Assembly (NCBI GenBank): GCA_009663005.1
Contig: VIGQ01000197.1
Coordinates: 35,001-99,000 of the forward strand
Reading direction: 5' to 3'
Length of the DNA stretch: 64,000 nucleotides
From: Actinidia chinensis
Lineage: Eukaryota > Streptophyta > Magnoliopsida > Ericales > Actinidiaceae
Below the pieces are notes generated by a model, which saw only the letters and a list, made by a program, of their open reading frames with translations, did no database searches and was not told where the DNA came from. A program made the translations under genes and the position numbers. Positions 1 through 14,700 of this stretch are shown here, piece after piece (position 1 is the stretch's first letter; each line of letters begins with the position of its first letter).

Positions 1-1451
1 TCAGCAGGGTCACGATACTTTTTTCCTAATGCCGCTTCGTGTAACTCCTGCCATTGCACAAAAAATCTTCTGTTTTCTCACGTCTCTGTTAACATATTTT
101 TTATGTAATTTTAATTAACATTTTTTTCCTTTAACCAAACACTCATGGGGTGTTTAGCATTGGGTATTTATCAAAAAAAAAGAAAAATTTAAAGGACCAA
201 ATAACGAATGAAGCCTGAAAAGAACAAACATTTTTTTTTGGGCTATCTATATGGAAATGTTCTATAAAGGGAAATTTCTATTGTCCTTAAATCTAGACCA
301 ATAAATAGTTTTGAATTAAAAATGGAGGTACAATATACCATGGGCACTTGTGCTTCAGTTGCCACCATGTGGCGCTTGGATTCATTTTGCATTACTATTG
401 TAGCCGGAAGTTCACTATTGACCATGGTGGTTGTTTTTGGCTGATTGAATCTGGTGAATTAAAAATTCAATCGGACTAAGTCAGATTATCAATTTTGTGA
501 AATCTCAATATGCATTTTGTTTGTTTTACAATAGATATGGTGTTAGAGATTAAACAATTTTTTTTTATTTTTCATAATTTGACTCACATTATAATTTTTA
601 AACTAACTAAAAAAAAATCAAGTACTCTTAAATAAATAAATAAATAAAATAAATTGGTAACTAGGGTTCGATACATTAACTAACAACAAAAGACATCCAA
701 ATAAAATAACATATCACTCCTCAAGTGTCATAAGTTAATTAAAACTATACAATTTGTTAATGCCACTAGATGACGTATTATAAAATATAATATACTAACG
801 AACAAGAATCCTATTAATAAGCAAAATAGATACCAAACAAGTCACCTATAGAGGCATAAAAGACTATACGTTCTAAATAATTACATAATATTGTTTTAAT
901 TTATAATATTCTATTATTGTATTTAATAATGGATATTTTAGGTAATTTTAGAGCTAATTCAAATACTTTGAATTTGTAATAATGGGGTAGGGTTTTATTA
1001 TAAATTCAATCAATTTGGTGGATTACAAATTCATTAGGTTATCCAACCTGAGAAGGAATCAACAAACACCATATTAGTAACCTTACATGATTTGTATTCC
1101 AATTCAATATTCTTATATTCAAAACAAATATGACCTTTTGTTGATTGTAACCCATTCTAGATTTAAGGCCCAATGTGAGAATATTATTATCTTGAGGGCC
1201 AAAGTAGAATAAATCAACACTTTAAGGGGACAAAGTTCGATTCGCCTTTATACGTTTGATATCTTTGACCGTTTAGAAATATTGTAATTCTCCATTACCC
1301 ACCTAACGCCTTTCGTTGATCCGCATAATATCAAAACTGTCTCCCCTTTCTGTTCCGCGAAATGAAAGATTGGACCTGAGAAGAACCCACCACGAGCACG
1401 AGTAGTAGCAGAAGACCATCGTCAAGCTCCGACGACGCAAAATCTTCAGCA
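1..1451. other. Intergenic and 5' flank of the beta-galactosidase gene
   Basis: AT-rich sequence with many A and T runs and no exon-like open frame that I can support. The last 90 bases before the ATG at 1452 are richer in GC and purine, as expected of a 5' UTR. No convincing TATA box was identified close to the start. Confidence 0.5.
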
Positions 1452-1570
1452 ATGACGACGAAGCGAAGCGTAGAGGAGATATTCGTCTTTTTTCTCTCTC
1501 TCCTCGTCGTCGGAGGCTCGCCCCTGTCTTCGCTCCCCTCCCCTCTCTCTCCTCCTACCGCAACAAAGTA

Positions 1571-1608
<38 letters not shown>

Positions 1609-4600
1609 AATTTTCGATCAGTTTTACAAACTGCTGTTAGGTCATCTCTATCTTTAACTTTGTTTTCATTGAGTAATTTGACAGAATATTGATCTGATAT
1701 GCATTCTAATCCTTTCTTCTTCTTCGCCAAACTTTTCATGAAATTACACAACTTATCTTAAACTCTTCTTTCGTTTTATCAGATTGGAGTAAAATTTTTT
1801 GATAAAAAGTTGTTGTGATATGTGCATTCCAATCCTCCTTCTTCTTCACTAAATCTTTTCAAGAATTTATCAACTCATCCCAAAAAGCTCTTTGTGAGAG
1901 TATAATATGTGCTTCACTCCGACAGAACTTGTTATGAAGTAATAGTCCGGGCGATGCTTGTCCAAGCTCGGCCCGGGACGGAAGCTGCATATTTTATTCT
2001 TTCACAATTACCCTTTAGCTCGCGTGAGTTTGGTCAATAATTGTAGAGGTAATGCGAGCTAGTTGCCCGAGACCTAGGTTGAGGTAGCGTTCGATAGCGT
2101 CTGCAAGCTATCCTTTCAATGTCCTTTTGTGCCACGTGTCATTGTTTGATTTGCTGTGGAGCTTCCGTTAGGTATGAAAATTGAAGCGGCGTATCCACCC
2201 TTAGGCGCTATTTGGGAGGAAAATAGAGCGGTTGGAGTCCTCCTATAAATAGGGAACCCGAACTGACCACAGTTCACTTTGCATTCCAAAGAGAAAAACT
2301 GAGAGAGCGAATCAGAGCATCAACGAACCACTTGCTGTCGCAACCCCGGTCGATCCACCGCACATCTCCGACCCACCCGTCCACCGTGGCCTTGTTTTCC
2401 TTGACGGCAAAATTTTCGCGTATAAGCTCATCCTTGAGCTTATCCTAGCGGAGTTTCTAAAGCCGAGTTTTAGGATAATGTACACGACAAGTTCCCTCTG
2501 CCACCCGCACGCCTCAAACACGATGGTGCAATTGGCTAGCTACCAACCACGCTCTGGGGATAAGATTGGGTCAGCCGCCTACTCGCCTAACATGACAGTC
2601 AATTCGTCCTCACATGTACCGAGCTGCACTATAAAAGGGGACATATTGGTCTCCCACCAGTACGCAATACAATTTTCTCGCTCTCCTGACCTTTCTCCCT
2701 AGAAGACCAGCACCAAGATCCTTTTTCTTGCTCTCTCTTTAGCCATTTTTTTCGGTCACTAACTTGACTATCGGAGAACTGTTCCCCGAACCTTCTCACT
2801 AATGCTGTCTTGCAGGCTGGCCGAACAGCGTCAAGCCATCGGGAACTGCTTTCCAGCCACCATCTTATTTTACGATCAATTTCCTCCCATTCCCACAACC
2901 CCACACTGTTTTAACCATTTTTTTAATGAAAGAAAACCTATCCAATCGATCCTCTTTTTAAAATTTCATCGAATTAGAGAAGTATGGCTCGTTTTTAAGT
3001 TTGATGAATGAATGGTTCATCCTTGATTGGGTTGAAACATTAGGTCTCTGCGATTGTCATATGAAAGTAGTGGAGTTCTCTTTTAGTCCTCCTTCCAGCA
3101 AATTTGAATTTAATGAAAGATTTAGTGAAGATTAGTTCTCCCCTGATTTTCATATGAAGCAGTGAGTTTCTCTTTAGTCCTTTCATCAAATTTAAATTTG
3201 ACAAAGATTTGGTGAAGGTTAATTCTCCCTTAGTCCCTTGATTTTGTTATGAAATCATAGTTCTCTTTTAGTCCTTAAACTTGATGAAAGATTTGGTGAA
3301 GAATGAAGATTCACCAACTCGGAATCGAATCGAGAGAAAAGTTGTCACCCAATTCGGTGAAAGAAACTTTTGGGGAATAGGCTTGGAATTTTTCCAAAAA
3401 GATTTGATGATATGTTCAAGAAAGTAAGGTGGGATCATATGCTTTTATTAAAAAATTTGTTAAAATTGGCTTTTGGTTGTTGGCAAGTTATGAATTTCTA
3501 AAATATTGATGAAAAGCCATTGGAATATTTCATATCAAATCAGTTTTTAACCACAATATTTTACTCAAATTTGAGGAATAAGGATGGAGATGGTCTTATA
3601 TTTAAACTGTTCTTGTATTTTCCTTTGTTTGATTCATTTTACCAATGTCCAACTGTTAAGTGGATAAATAACGTAGGAATGAATAATCTCGTTTCAGTTT
3701 GCTGATGAGAAATTGTGATTGTGCGTCTGGAGCACCATTATTTTGGATTTAGCCAAGCCGAGTCCGGATCTAGGTATTTGTTGAACAATGAGATTAGTCA
3801 CTTTACCTAACTGCAGATAGTCCCCGTGTTTAGCTGTTTCCCATTTGTTTGTTTTTCCACGATGAGACCAAGTAATATTCATTTTCTAGCATTTTGTTTT
3901 CTTTTTCCCTTACCAAATCTTGTATGAACCAAAACGGAGCATGAGTTTCTTGCCTTTCCTCTGTTTTGCTGTGACGTTTAATCCTGTGCTAAGAGTTGCT
4001 TGCTGCTGTCCTTGGTGGAATTGATAGTTACCATTATAATTGCACTCAGTAACTCATTCCTTTCTTTTGAAGGTTAGGAAGTTGAGTTCTGTCAGCTGTG
4101 ATGTGGTCTAAGACATCTAATAGAGTTATTTTTTTTGGGTGCGATCAGGCAAATGCTGGAATTTGAGATTGCTGAGGACATGTTCTGGAAAGATGGTGAG
4201 CCTTTCCAAATTATTGGTGGGGATTTGCATTATTCCGGGTCTCCCTGAGGTATTTCTCTTAAATTGATTTTGCGGTTTTGCTGGGATTTAAGAGTTGCAA
4301 AATTATGTTTGCCAACAACCTATCATATTCTGAAAATGCTGTGAATGGAACGATAGATAAATTGCAATAAAAAAAATCCAGCACTTTTGGTTCCAAAATA
4401 ATATTAATACTCAAAGGTGGACCTACACATGTTTCCGGGGCCCTTCTGGGGATGCGTGCATGTAAAAGACAAACTGTGTGTACCTTGTAGAGATATACAA
4501 AAAAAAAAAACCAGGCTATGATGGAACATGTAATGACTATTCCATTTTTAGCTTCAAAGAATAGGGGATAGGAAACGCTTTACTTGCAATAAACCTACTG

Positions 4601-7600
4601 CAGTTTAAGGAATATAAATAACTATTAAGTTACATAGTAGAATAAGTAGAAGTCAAATAAAGAATTACTTACAAAGTCAGGTACTGACTACTGAGTGAGT
4701 CCCAGATAGGAAGTTAATTTCTCTATTATTATTTTAGATGTGCTGCTTTTCAGTTGTTTTTGCTTTTGTGGCCTTAACATAGACATAAGCTCACCAAAGT
4801 TGGATGACTGATAATAATTATATATAGAGTGTATATTGGAACTGGATGAGTATTCATCAATATCTGGTCTTAATTGTAATGCTTACGGTTTTTTTTTGTA
4901 GTAGCATGTTATTGGATTTGATTTACTGGTTTGGTGGGGTTATATTTTTCTTTTATTTCTTACAGTACAGTATTGGGAAGATAGGTTGTTGAGGGCGAAG
5001 GCATTGGGTTTGAATATATTCAGACTTATGTTCCTTGGAATCTGCATGAACCATGTAGGGGGCAACTTGTTTTCGAGGGCATTGCAGATATAGTCTATTT
5101 TTAAAGCTTGCCAGAAACTGGAATCTCCTGTATGCTTCGACCTGGACCTTATATCTGTGCAGGTAAGCAAGAAACTGTCAGTCAAGAAGTTTTAACAGGT
5201 TTTGTGGGATTTACATCATTTGTCAAGGTTTCTCATCCATCATGACTCAATTCATGCAACTTCATTCCTGAACGCTGGATGACAGAAGATTTGATTTATC
5301 AATCTCATCCTTTACGTGCTACACTATCCGTACTTGGTGCCTAACACTAGATTGTTTGTTTATTTTACATTTGTAACAGGATAAATTAAACTTAGAAGTC
5401 CAGTGCTTTTATGCAAATAAAATCAGGCACGAAACTTTCCTGACAATAATGTTTCTCATCCTCTACTTTCCCTTGCTTTTACCTCTGTACCGTAAATCTC
5501 ATTGCTTCCTCTTCAAACATTAGCTATGGTATCTCTCATGCAGTTTCTTTTTAATTACAACTGTTAATGTGTTCTATGGTGCGTAGTTTGATCTAATCTT
5601 TCTGTGACTGATTCTTCTTATGCTTCTTTGAACGCATCCTCTTGGTCTGAACTTTTTCTGGTTTAACCACAATGCATTCCAGATTTTCTTGAAAATTCTG
5701 TCTGGGGGGGGGGGGGGTTTTTCCTTCTTTTTCTCTTTATTCACCCCCCCACCCCCCCACCCCCTCATTTTCCTTTTGTTTCCTTCTACTTGAAGCACTT
5801 CATTTTTTTTTAATAATGCCATTGCTACTGTTTTACTTTTTTTTCCCGACTTTTTATTCTGATGTTTTAGTCATATATGTTTGCTGCAATATGAAGCAAC
5901 TAATGTATTTCCGCTCTTAACTAAAATATTTCTTTTGATTCTGTCCAAGTCATATATTTAATGGTTCTTCCTTCAAGTCACTTGTACTCGTGCTTATGTT
6001 TATGTTACATAGACGCTTTTAAATTAGTGGAGGTAAACTCAGTGTATATATGCGTTTCTAAATACATTTTATTATCTTGCCCTTATTAGTTCTGATCTAC
6101 TACCAGGTGGAAACGTTCTTATTTGTACTGAAGGCTTTTGCTATTGTATATCACGAATCATAAGTTATGACTAATACCACTTGTTGAAAATCAAATTACC
6201 ATGTATTGGTTCCCATTGAGAACAGCTTTTCTCTTGCAGAGTGGGATTGGGGGGTTTCCCTGCATGGTTACTTGCCATAGAACCAGCTCTCAAATTGAGA
6301 TCATCAGACCCTGCTTTCCTTGACTTGGTTTTACGCTTTGCATTTATATAGTTCTCGTAAGACGGAATATCCTAGTGTATGAACGATGTACATAATATTT
6401 TGCAGTTCGCTAACTAGGTCACAGGTCAATGATTGAGTATTAATAGACTTTTTCAACAAAGAAGCCATTGTGTGGTACACGTTAGAAGCTCATGGTATCA
6501 AGATTGAATTGCCAAAATGAGGGCAGATTAATAATTCTTGGGGGCCCACTGTTTGTATTGCCAAAAAGAGGGCTGATTACTTTTTTCCTTTGGACAATAC
6601 CTCTCATGGATGTTTATATTAACACTTGTCCCAAAAGTTTAAGCTGTCAGGGAAGTTGTCAAACAATGCATGTCAAGATCTCCAACATCTCACATTCTAC
6701 CCTTCCTTGCACGTCGAGGTTCAAACACCCATATATAGAGAGAAGTAGAAAGCAAACAGGGAATAAATGCGAAATAGAGAGACTTGAACTGAAGACCTCT
6801 CCACATCTCAAATTCTCCTCCTTGCATGTTGAGGTGAAAACACCCATATATATAGAAAAAGTAGCAAGCAAACGGGGAACAAATGCAAAATAGAGAGACT
6901 TGAACTGAAGACTCTTGCCAACCTGAGCATCGATACTGGATTGAGATCACCACTTGTCTAAAGATTAACTGTTAGGAAGGGACCAAACAGTGACTGTCGA
7001 GCTCTACGAAAGTTTGGCATAAGATAGTCCCTGCAGGGTAGATGTTGGTAAAACAATCAGAAGATAAGATGGATGTTGGCCGGTGGGCTAAGGATAGTAT
7101 GAAATCCAATGGCAATAAATGGACATGGCCTGCCTCTTTCCATCCCTTATCTTGTCCCAACCAAACACCTGAGAAGACTGTATTAATGTAGAGAATAATA
7201 TAGCCAAGTTTGGAAGTCCAAAGACAATTTGTCCAGGGATGTTCAATGTCTCTACTCCTATCTGTGCAGCAAAAACCAGCTTTATATTATGACCTTTTGT
7301 TCCTTCTGTTTTCATATTTATAGTAGTGGACTTACATACGATGTAACTGTCACAGGTTGAAAGGTGGTGGGGAGTACTACTTCCGCTGATACTCCTTTCT
7401 TTACAGCACGGAGGCCCTATTATAATGGTCCAGGTGGGCGTTTGTTTGCTTATTCTACTCCATAGTTTCTCCTTTGATACCCTGAGAATCAGAAAATAGG
7501 AAATAACGTAGAGTTCATATCGATAATTTCCAACTTGGGCGGTGTTTTACCAGTTTCTGCCTTTAAATTTTAAACCTTACTCTTCTTCTTGGGTATATTA

Positions 7601-8739
7601 TCACGTCCCAAGAAATAGGTGATTGCATTAAACCTTCACAGTACCCATGATATTATATTGGAAACGTGATCTCCTGTTGCTGAAGGTCTCAAATAAAGTG
7701 TGAGAGTTTAAGCCTTGCAAAGGGACACATGAGTCTGCTTCATTCAACTGCAAAGACCGTGAGAGACCTTTGAAGCTGTATTTTGGGTATTTAATTAACT
7801 TTTGAAATTTTCTTTTGTGGGTTCAATGTCCGAACCTTGGAGTTTAGGGTTGCCTTTTCAGTATAACTTGGGTTCTTCTAAATAAAGGAGTTTATGCCTT
7901 TTTTTTTAATCATTTGAGCACTTGTACTCTTAGTTTTTAACTTAATGATATCAATGATATGGACGTCATTATGACAGATTGAGAATGAATTTGGTTCCTA
8001 TGGAGATGACAAAGTTTACCTTCATCATCTTGTCACATTAGCTCGGGGACATCTTGGAGATGACATAATTTTGTAAGTGGTTTTATTTCTTCAGATGAAT
8101 CAGATCTATGTTCATGATTTCTTGCAGAAAACAACTACGGTAATATATTTGTTTCGTGGAACCTCTTTTGATTCTTAAATGGTACATCCTCCCTTTGGCA
8201 TCAGTTGTAAGAGTCCTTTTCGTTTCTTTAAATTGTACTTCTATCTAGTGTACTCGAGTTCTGAAAGATGATGAGTAGTGCAGTTGAGACTCCTTTTTGA
8301 TCATTCTTTAAAGTTGATTAAAACCTTTTTCTATTTTTACTTAAATTTAGAAATCATACAAAGAGCTGGCAAAGTCAACTTCTATATAGAGTTGACCATC
8401 GGCATGTGTGTGTGTGTGTGTGTGGGGTGGGTGGTGGGGGCTCCAAATATTTATGCACTTTTAAGTATATTTTGAACAAGCCCGCCACATATTTATTTAA
8501 ATGCTGGGTCACTAAGATTCTTTAAATCTTATAGTGCATAATTTTTTATGACTTGACAAGCAAGGTCCCACCAAGAAAATTCCTACCTTTCTCTCTGCTT
8601 GAGAACAGTTTCATTTTTTTTAAAAATTGTCACCCATTTTATTGGATGATCCCAAGAAACCTCCACCTAGCAAGTGATTGGCTTATTTTTTTACTTGTTT
8701 TTTATTGTTTCTTTTTGTCTTTTATTTAGTTATTTATAG

Positions 8740-8773
<34 letters not shown>

Positions 8774-11700
8774 TGGGGGTGGGGATTGTGTCAGTGTTTC
8801 ATTTATCGTTTTGCTTTTTGTTGCCATCTTTCCCTTGCCAAAAACGACTTTTTTCTTTTCTTTATTATCTTTTGCCAAGGAGGTCTTCAATTTTCTTATC
8901 ATTTGTTTGCAAATTGTTGCTTATAATAACATCTGACATGTCCATTGTCCCATTCCTCCCTCATGGTTTCTGTACGCATGTATGAAAATGCAGGTGAGTC
9001 CTTGTTATGGATTGTGCAGGTACCGTCCCTTGTCTCTATATGTTGCATTTGAAATTATCATGCGATGGATCTTAACTTCGTAATAATAATCTCAAACCAA
9101 TTTTCAGCTCATTATTCTTTCATCTCTTCTTTGATCTCATGCTCTTGAGTTCTTTCTTATCTTATCTTTTTGCTACTTTCTGGATGGATGGACAACCAAC
9201 CCAAAAAAATTGCATGCACCAATGATGATAACATAATGAATGATGTATTGGGAAGGAACTTAACTTCCGGATATTGAACAAAGTTGAATTTTAAGGCAGC
9301 AATGTTTGTTTTTTGATCATCAATCTTTTTCTTGACTACATAGCAATGGTTTCTAGGTATACTACAGATGGAGGTTCAAGGGAAACGCTAGAAAAAGGAA
9401 CAATTCATGGAGATTGCTGTATTTTCGGGTAAATTTATTTAGATGCTACAATCATCACTTACAATCACTATTTCGTCTACATACACCATCATGGTATCCT
9501 ACAATCAAACAATATTCTACCTGCTTTAAATACGGAACGATCTATCCCACACCTTAGAAAGCTTAGTCACGTCACTAAATTATGAGGAGACTGTTTGAGT
9601 CCATAAAACGATTTTCTTCAAATGACATACTACTATGATTCGTCGCCGATCAATAAACCTTGGAGATTGGTTAGGATAAACCTTCTTCCATTGGTCACCT
9701 TGTAAGAATGTATTCTTTGCAAATGCCAATCAGATTTGGCAGCAAGACTGTTGAAAAATCGAACAGAAGCCATCTTCACCACTAGTGAGAATGTCTAGGC
9801 GTAGCTGGGACCATAACTTTTGGTATACCCCTTTGCTACAAGATGAGCCTTAAGTCTCTCATCTGTACAATCAGGATGAACCTTGGACTGCATACCCACT
9901 GACATCCTACTACGAACTTTGCCCTTAAAAAGAGGCAGAGTCCTAACTCCTAAGTATTATTTTGCTTCAAGGAAATCATTTCTTCTTCCATGGCATTCTT
10001 CCAACTGCAATGAGATAGATCCTCTTTGAAAGATTTAAGAATCAGAATAGATGGCTAGGCAGCAACAAACGAGAAGCAGGGAGGGGATAAGTGATAATCG
10101 TAATCTCTTAATTAATATAGGATCTCTTACCTTCTAGGCAACAATGAGAAGATCTAAATGAGTGGTAGAGAGTGGTAGATGACTGATAACTGGTGGGCGG
10201 TGACATTGGGAAAACTGAGGCGTATGGATCAGGCTTTGCATTTTGGCGACGATCTTAAATCTTTAAATGAGGTTGAGATAGATGCTTAGTAAAGTAGGAA
10301 TAGGTGGTGATTAATTCAGACTGGGAGAATTAAGATGAGGAATTAGGGGAGGAAGAGCATTAGCATAATAGCATGATTAGTTACAAAGAGAGGTTTAGAA
10401 ACTTATTTGGGAGGGAGGGAGGTGTGTGTCAATGTCACTTAAAGAAAGTAACATCCCTACATTTAAAGAAACAATACAGAACTGGACTAAAATATTGGTT
10501 CCCTTCTGAGTAAGAGCGTAGGCCAAGATGATGCACTTATAACTGCATTAGGTTCATACTTGTCTCCACCTATTACATTTGTTTGGCATCAATTTAAATT
10601 GAAAACAAAGAAAATAAAGTGCAGAAGACAAAGAAAGGCAAGTAGGCTGCACTGTTCCTATGCCCTTTGCTAAGGTTACATTAGGTGAAGATGACAAAGA
10701 CTGGAGATGAGAAGAAGATATGAAATATACCTAATATCTGATCAGTGATCGTGGAGCCGATAACCATGGTCAAGAAGTAGAAGAAGAAGATAAAAAGGGG
10801 GCACCTTCCTGATGCAGAGATGAAATAGGAAGAGAAGACTTGAGATGCTTTATACTGAACGAAAGAAATTTATGATATTGAGATATTCTCCTCGGACTCA
10901 ACTCAATAGGTGAAGACAATGATGAAGGGTCTCAGACTCTCAGTGCATTGGAAAATTGAGGCCTCTCCCTTGATCCCTACACGTCCCTTGAGTATGGTTG
11001 TCCTTCCACAATGAGGATATTAACTATGTGAAACTCTACCACGACCCCTCGGCCATTACACAAGCTACCTCTGGGACAATCATTGGAACTACCACTACCT
11101 TTACAACCACTGAAGCTATTGTACTGATCAATTCTGCGTTTTGGAGTCTACTGTGTGACTAGAGCAACGTAATCAAGATAGAAGCACTAGAACACTGAAA
11201 ACTATCGCAATAGGTGACACGCATACTCAGGAATATGCTTTTGCAAGAGATAGTTCAGCACCAGCTAAAATAGAAGATCAAACTGTTACTGAACTACGCC
11301 AAGTCTCAAGCTAGTTAAATATTTCATCACAACCATATGTTACTGTGCTATTGCATTTTCCCAACATCATCAATGATAGGTAGAACAACTCTTCACAAAC
11401 CTGTTTGGGTTCAGAAAATTAATCTCTATGTTTAGCTCCTGCAACTATTTATATGAATAAAATGTGCTGATACCTTGACATAAATGCTCTCAACGACTGT
11501 AACAAAAGATGTATTCATGATTCTTATGGAGCAACATATGCGTAATACATTTCATGATCACAAAGTGTGCAGCGTAAATTAAACTAAAAAGTTATTGATG
11601 TGAATGGTTTATTTGTAGCTGTTGACTTCACTACTGGTGATGAGCCATGGCCTATTTTTAAGTTGCAAAAGGAGTTCAATGCCCCGGGCAAATCACCACC

Positions 11701-14700
11701 TCTTTCTGCGTCAGTATTTCATTTTCTCATTCTTAGTGTAACTTGTTAATCATTGCAGTTGATGATGCTCATTATGTTTCTTAGTTCAGTGAATTTTATA
11801 CTGGTTGGCTACTCACTGGGGAGAGAATATTGCGAAAACAGATGCTCATTTTACCGCGGCTGCCCTGGAAATGATTTTGTCAAGGAATGGGTCTGCTGGT
11901 GCTCTATGTACGTTCTGAAGTATACTAGTTTTTGTAGGTTGTGTGTCATTGTCTTACATATGCTTTTCTAATTTCTAGATGGCACATGGTGGTACAAACT
12001 TTGGATTTTATGGTGGCGCTAACACGGGGGCAAACAAGTCTGACTACAAGCCTGATCTTACTTCGTATGATTATGTGAGTAAGATTCCCTTGTTTATTTT
12101 AAATTCTGTACTGCACTTAGAAGAAGATCCCAATTATGGGTTCATCATCGTTATCAAGGTGATGCCTTCTTCTTTCAGGATGCACCTATTAAGGAATTGG
12201 TGATGTGGACAACGCAAAGTTCATTGGTTTGTATTGAGTTCTTTTTGGTCTCTACTATTTGGTGCTGTTATGTGTTCATGTGTGAATTTTGTTATTTTTA
12301 CGAAAATGCCGCCTTGTTATCTTAAAGTGGAAGTTTGTTTTGATTTTGGAGGTATTTTATAGGCTTCTTACCTGTAGTTTTCTTTCAATATGCATTCCAA
12401 AGTTGGTCATGACTTGAAAAATTGGGACAAATTTCAGAGACTTGCAGGGTGATGTTTAAGCAAAAAATTCAGTAATATTGTGGAAGTCTGACAAAGTTCC
12501 AGACTTAAGTCTAAGCATTAAATATTGCTATAGTCACTAAATGGGGTATTTATTTTTCTTTTTTTGGTTGGGGGCGGGGGTTGTTTCTGCTTAGAGCATC
12601 TCCAATGGACTCACTAAAGAACTTGTTAACTTATAACATGTTCAATTAATAATTTTTTGTCCAATTTTTGGCCTCCAATGGAATGACTAAAGTGGCCTCT
12701 TACTTTAATCACTCTTAGTTTTTGTTAAGTGACTCACTAAATCTAGAGAGTTGCTTAACAAACCGAGGGAGAGAGATAGAGAGAGGAGAAGAGACATAAG
12801 ACTAGATAATGGGGTCCATTTGTTCGTTTTTAAAACTTTTGTTTGTTTTAACACACTTTTGACTAGCCCATTGGAGCATCCAATGACTCTATAAATTAGT
12901 CAACATTTAACATACAAAATTGGGACCCATTTTTGCTTGTGTATACTTTAAAACACATTTAGCACAATTTTTTGTTTAGTGCAATGGAGATGCTCTTAGT
13001 TAGCTGAAGCTTCTATTGCAATATTGCTCTAGTAAAAATTTATTGACGATGATTTCACTATTGCTGTACTGTGTAGTGTTTGGAAGATATCTTGAAGCGA
13101 CAAGTTTGAGAGACTAACCTGGGTTTATACTAATTGCTTGTACACAACAAACTTTGCTAGCTGACTTCTTTATAGTGATCCACCATTTATTATTCTCTTC
13201 AATGTCTAACCATTTGAAAGAAAATAGACAAAGGATATTCCATATGCATCAAGGGGGGAGCTTGATGTATGTAGCGGACTATATATTAGTTTTGTAGTTG
13301 GGATGTTGGGAAGATATCAAGATAATCCTGGGATAGAGCATTGGAAAATAGTGAAGATGTCTAAAAATTATGTGCTCAATTATAGAAAATCAGATCGTTT
13401 GGACGTGATCGGATACTCGGACTCAGATTTATTCGTTGTCCCAATAGAGAAAGTCAATATCACTGGTTCTACAGGCAACGTTTAACGCTATATCTAATAT
13501 CAGGATGTTTTGACAATGATGATATCAAAGCCTGTGCATACTATTTCGTGTCAGTTACCTAATCCTAGTTTGTCAATCTTTCTTTCAAGGGCCATAAGTT
13601 CAGATAAACTACACTTTACCATGACTTTCCTCACTATCTCAACTAATAGTAATCTCCTTGCTGATTAAATCACATCTTTTTATGATGATATTTTAAAATC
13701 TCTTCCAATTTGTTATTGACTATAATAAGTAATCTGCTTATGAATATGGTAATGCATTCAGCTCTGCGGACGGTTATAAACAAATACAGTGCAGCATCTC
13801 TTCCTTCAGTTCCTTCCAATAATGAAAAGACAGGATATGGACACATCCAGCTACAGAAAACTGCATTTTTGTTTGATACATTGAACATTGAAGATGCTAC
13901 TGATGTGTCTAAATCTATAAGCCCAATTTCAATGGAGTCTGCTGGCCAGGTACATGACTTTCATGGTCTGTTGCTTGTGAAGTTGATTGTCTCTGGTTGG
14001 CTTATTCTGCTAAAACTTGAATGTGTTTTCTGTTCAGATGTTTGGATTTTTATTATATGTATCTAGATATGCTGCAACCTACATGAGAGAACTCTGTTCA
14101 TAGAAGAGGTAATGCCTTTCCCCTACGTGTATATTTATCTTTGATTGATGTCAAGGCTCGTATATATTATGATGGATGGTACACATATCTATGAATTCAT
14201 GTACCAGAGTGAGAAGATGGTCCCTTCTAAGTTCAATAATTTGGTTACATATTTACAGGTAAAGAAGCATGATATTCATGCAATTAACCAAGCTATACAA
14301 ATATCTATAGGCGACAAGGGTAGAAGGGTAGCGGTAATTAGTTTTGGCAACATGAAGTTGACTAATATGTATGAAAATATTTATTTTGTTTTAACAATTT
14401 TGGACAACAACTTCTTTTACAGAGTTCTTCACCAGACCAGTGTGCCATATTGACAAGAATGCGATTCTGTCAGTCACATTTTACATGGCTATATTATGTT
14501 TATAAGCATCTATTTTTAGTTCTGCTTGTGGCTATGCCTAGTTTTCTTCCTACATCCCAATGCTCTGCAGTTTGTTTACCCCTGAAAGGCAGCTGCTCAG
14601 TTCAAATTTTCATATCCATTCATAAAAAAAATTGCTCTTTTTAAAATTTGCAGAATATCAAGTGTCTTGGTGAATTTGACCTCTATACTATTGTCAATTG

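Noticed and set aside
5574..5822. Minus-strand frame across the G/C runs
   Set aside because: It is driven by the poly-G/poly-C tracts (PPPPP, GGGG) and lies inside BGAL17 intron 3.
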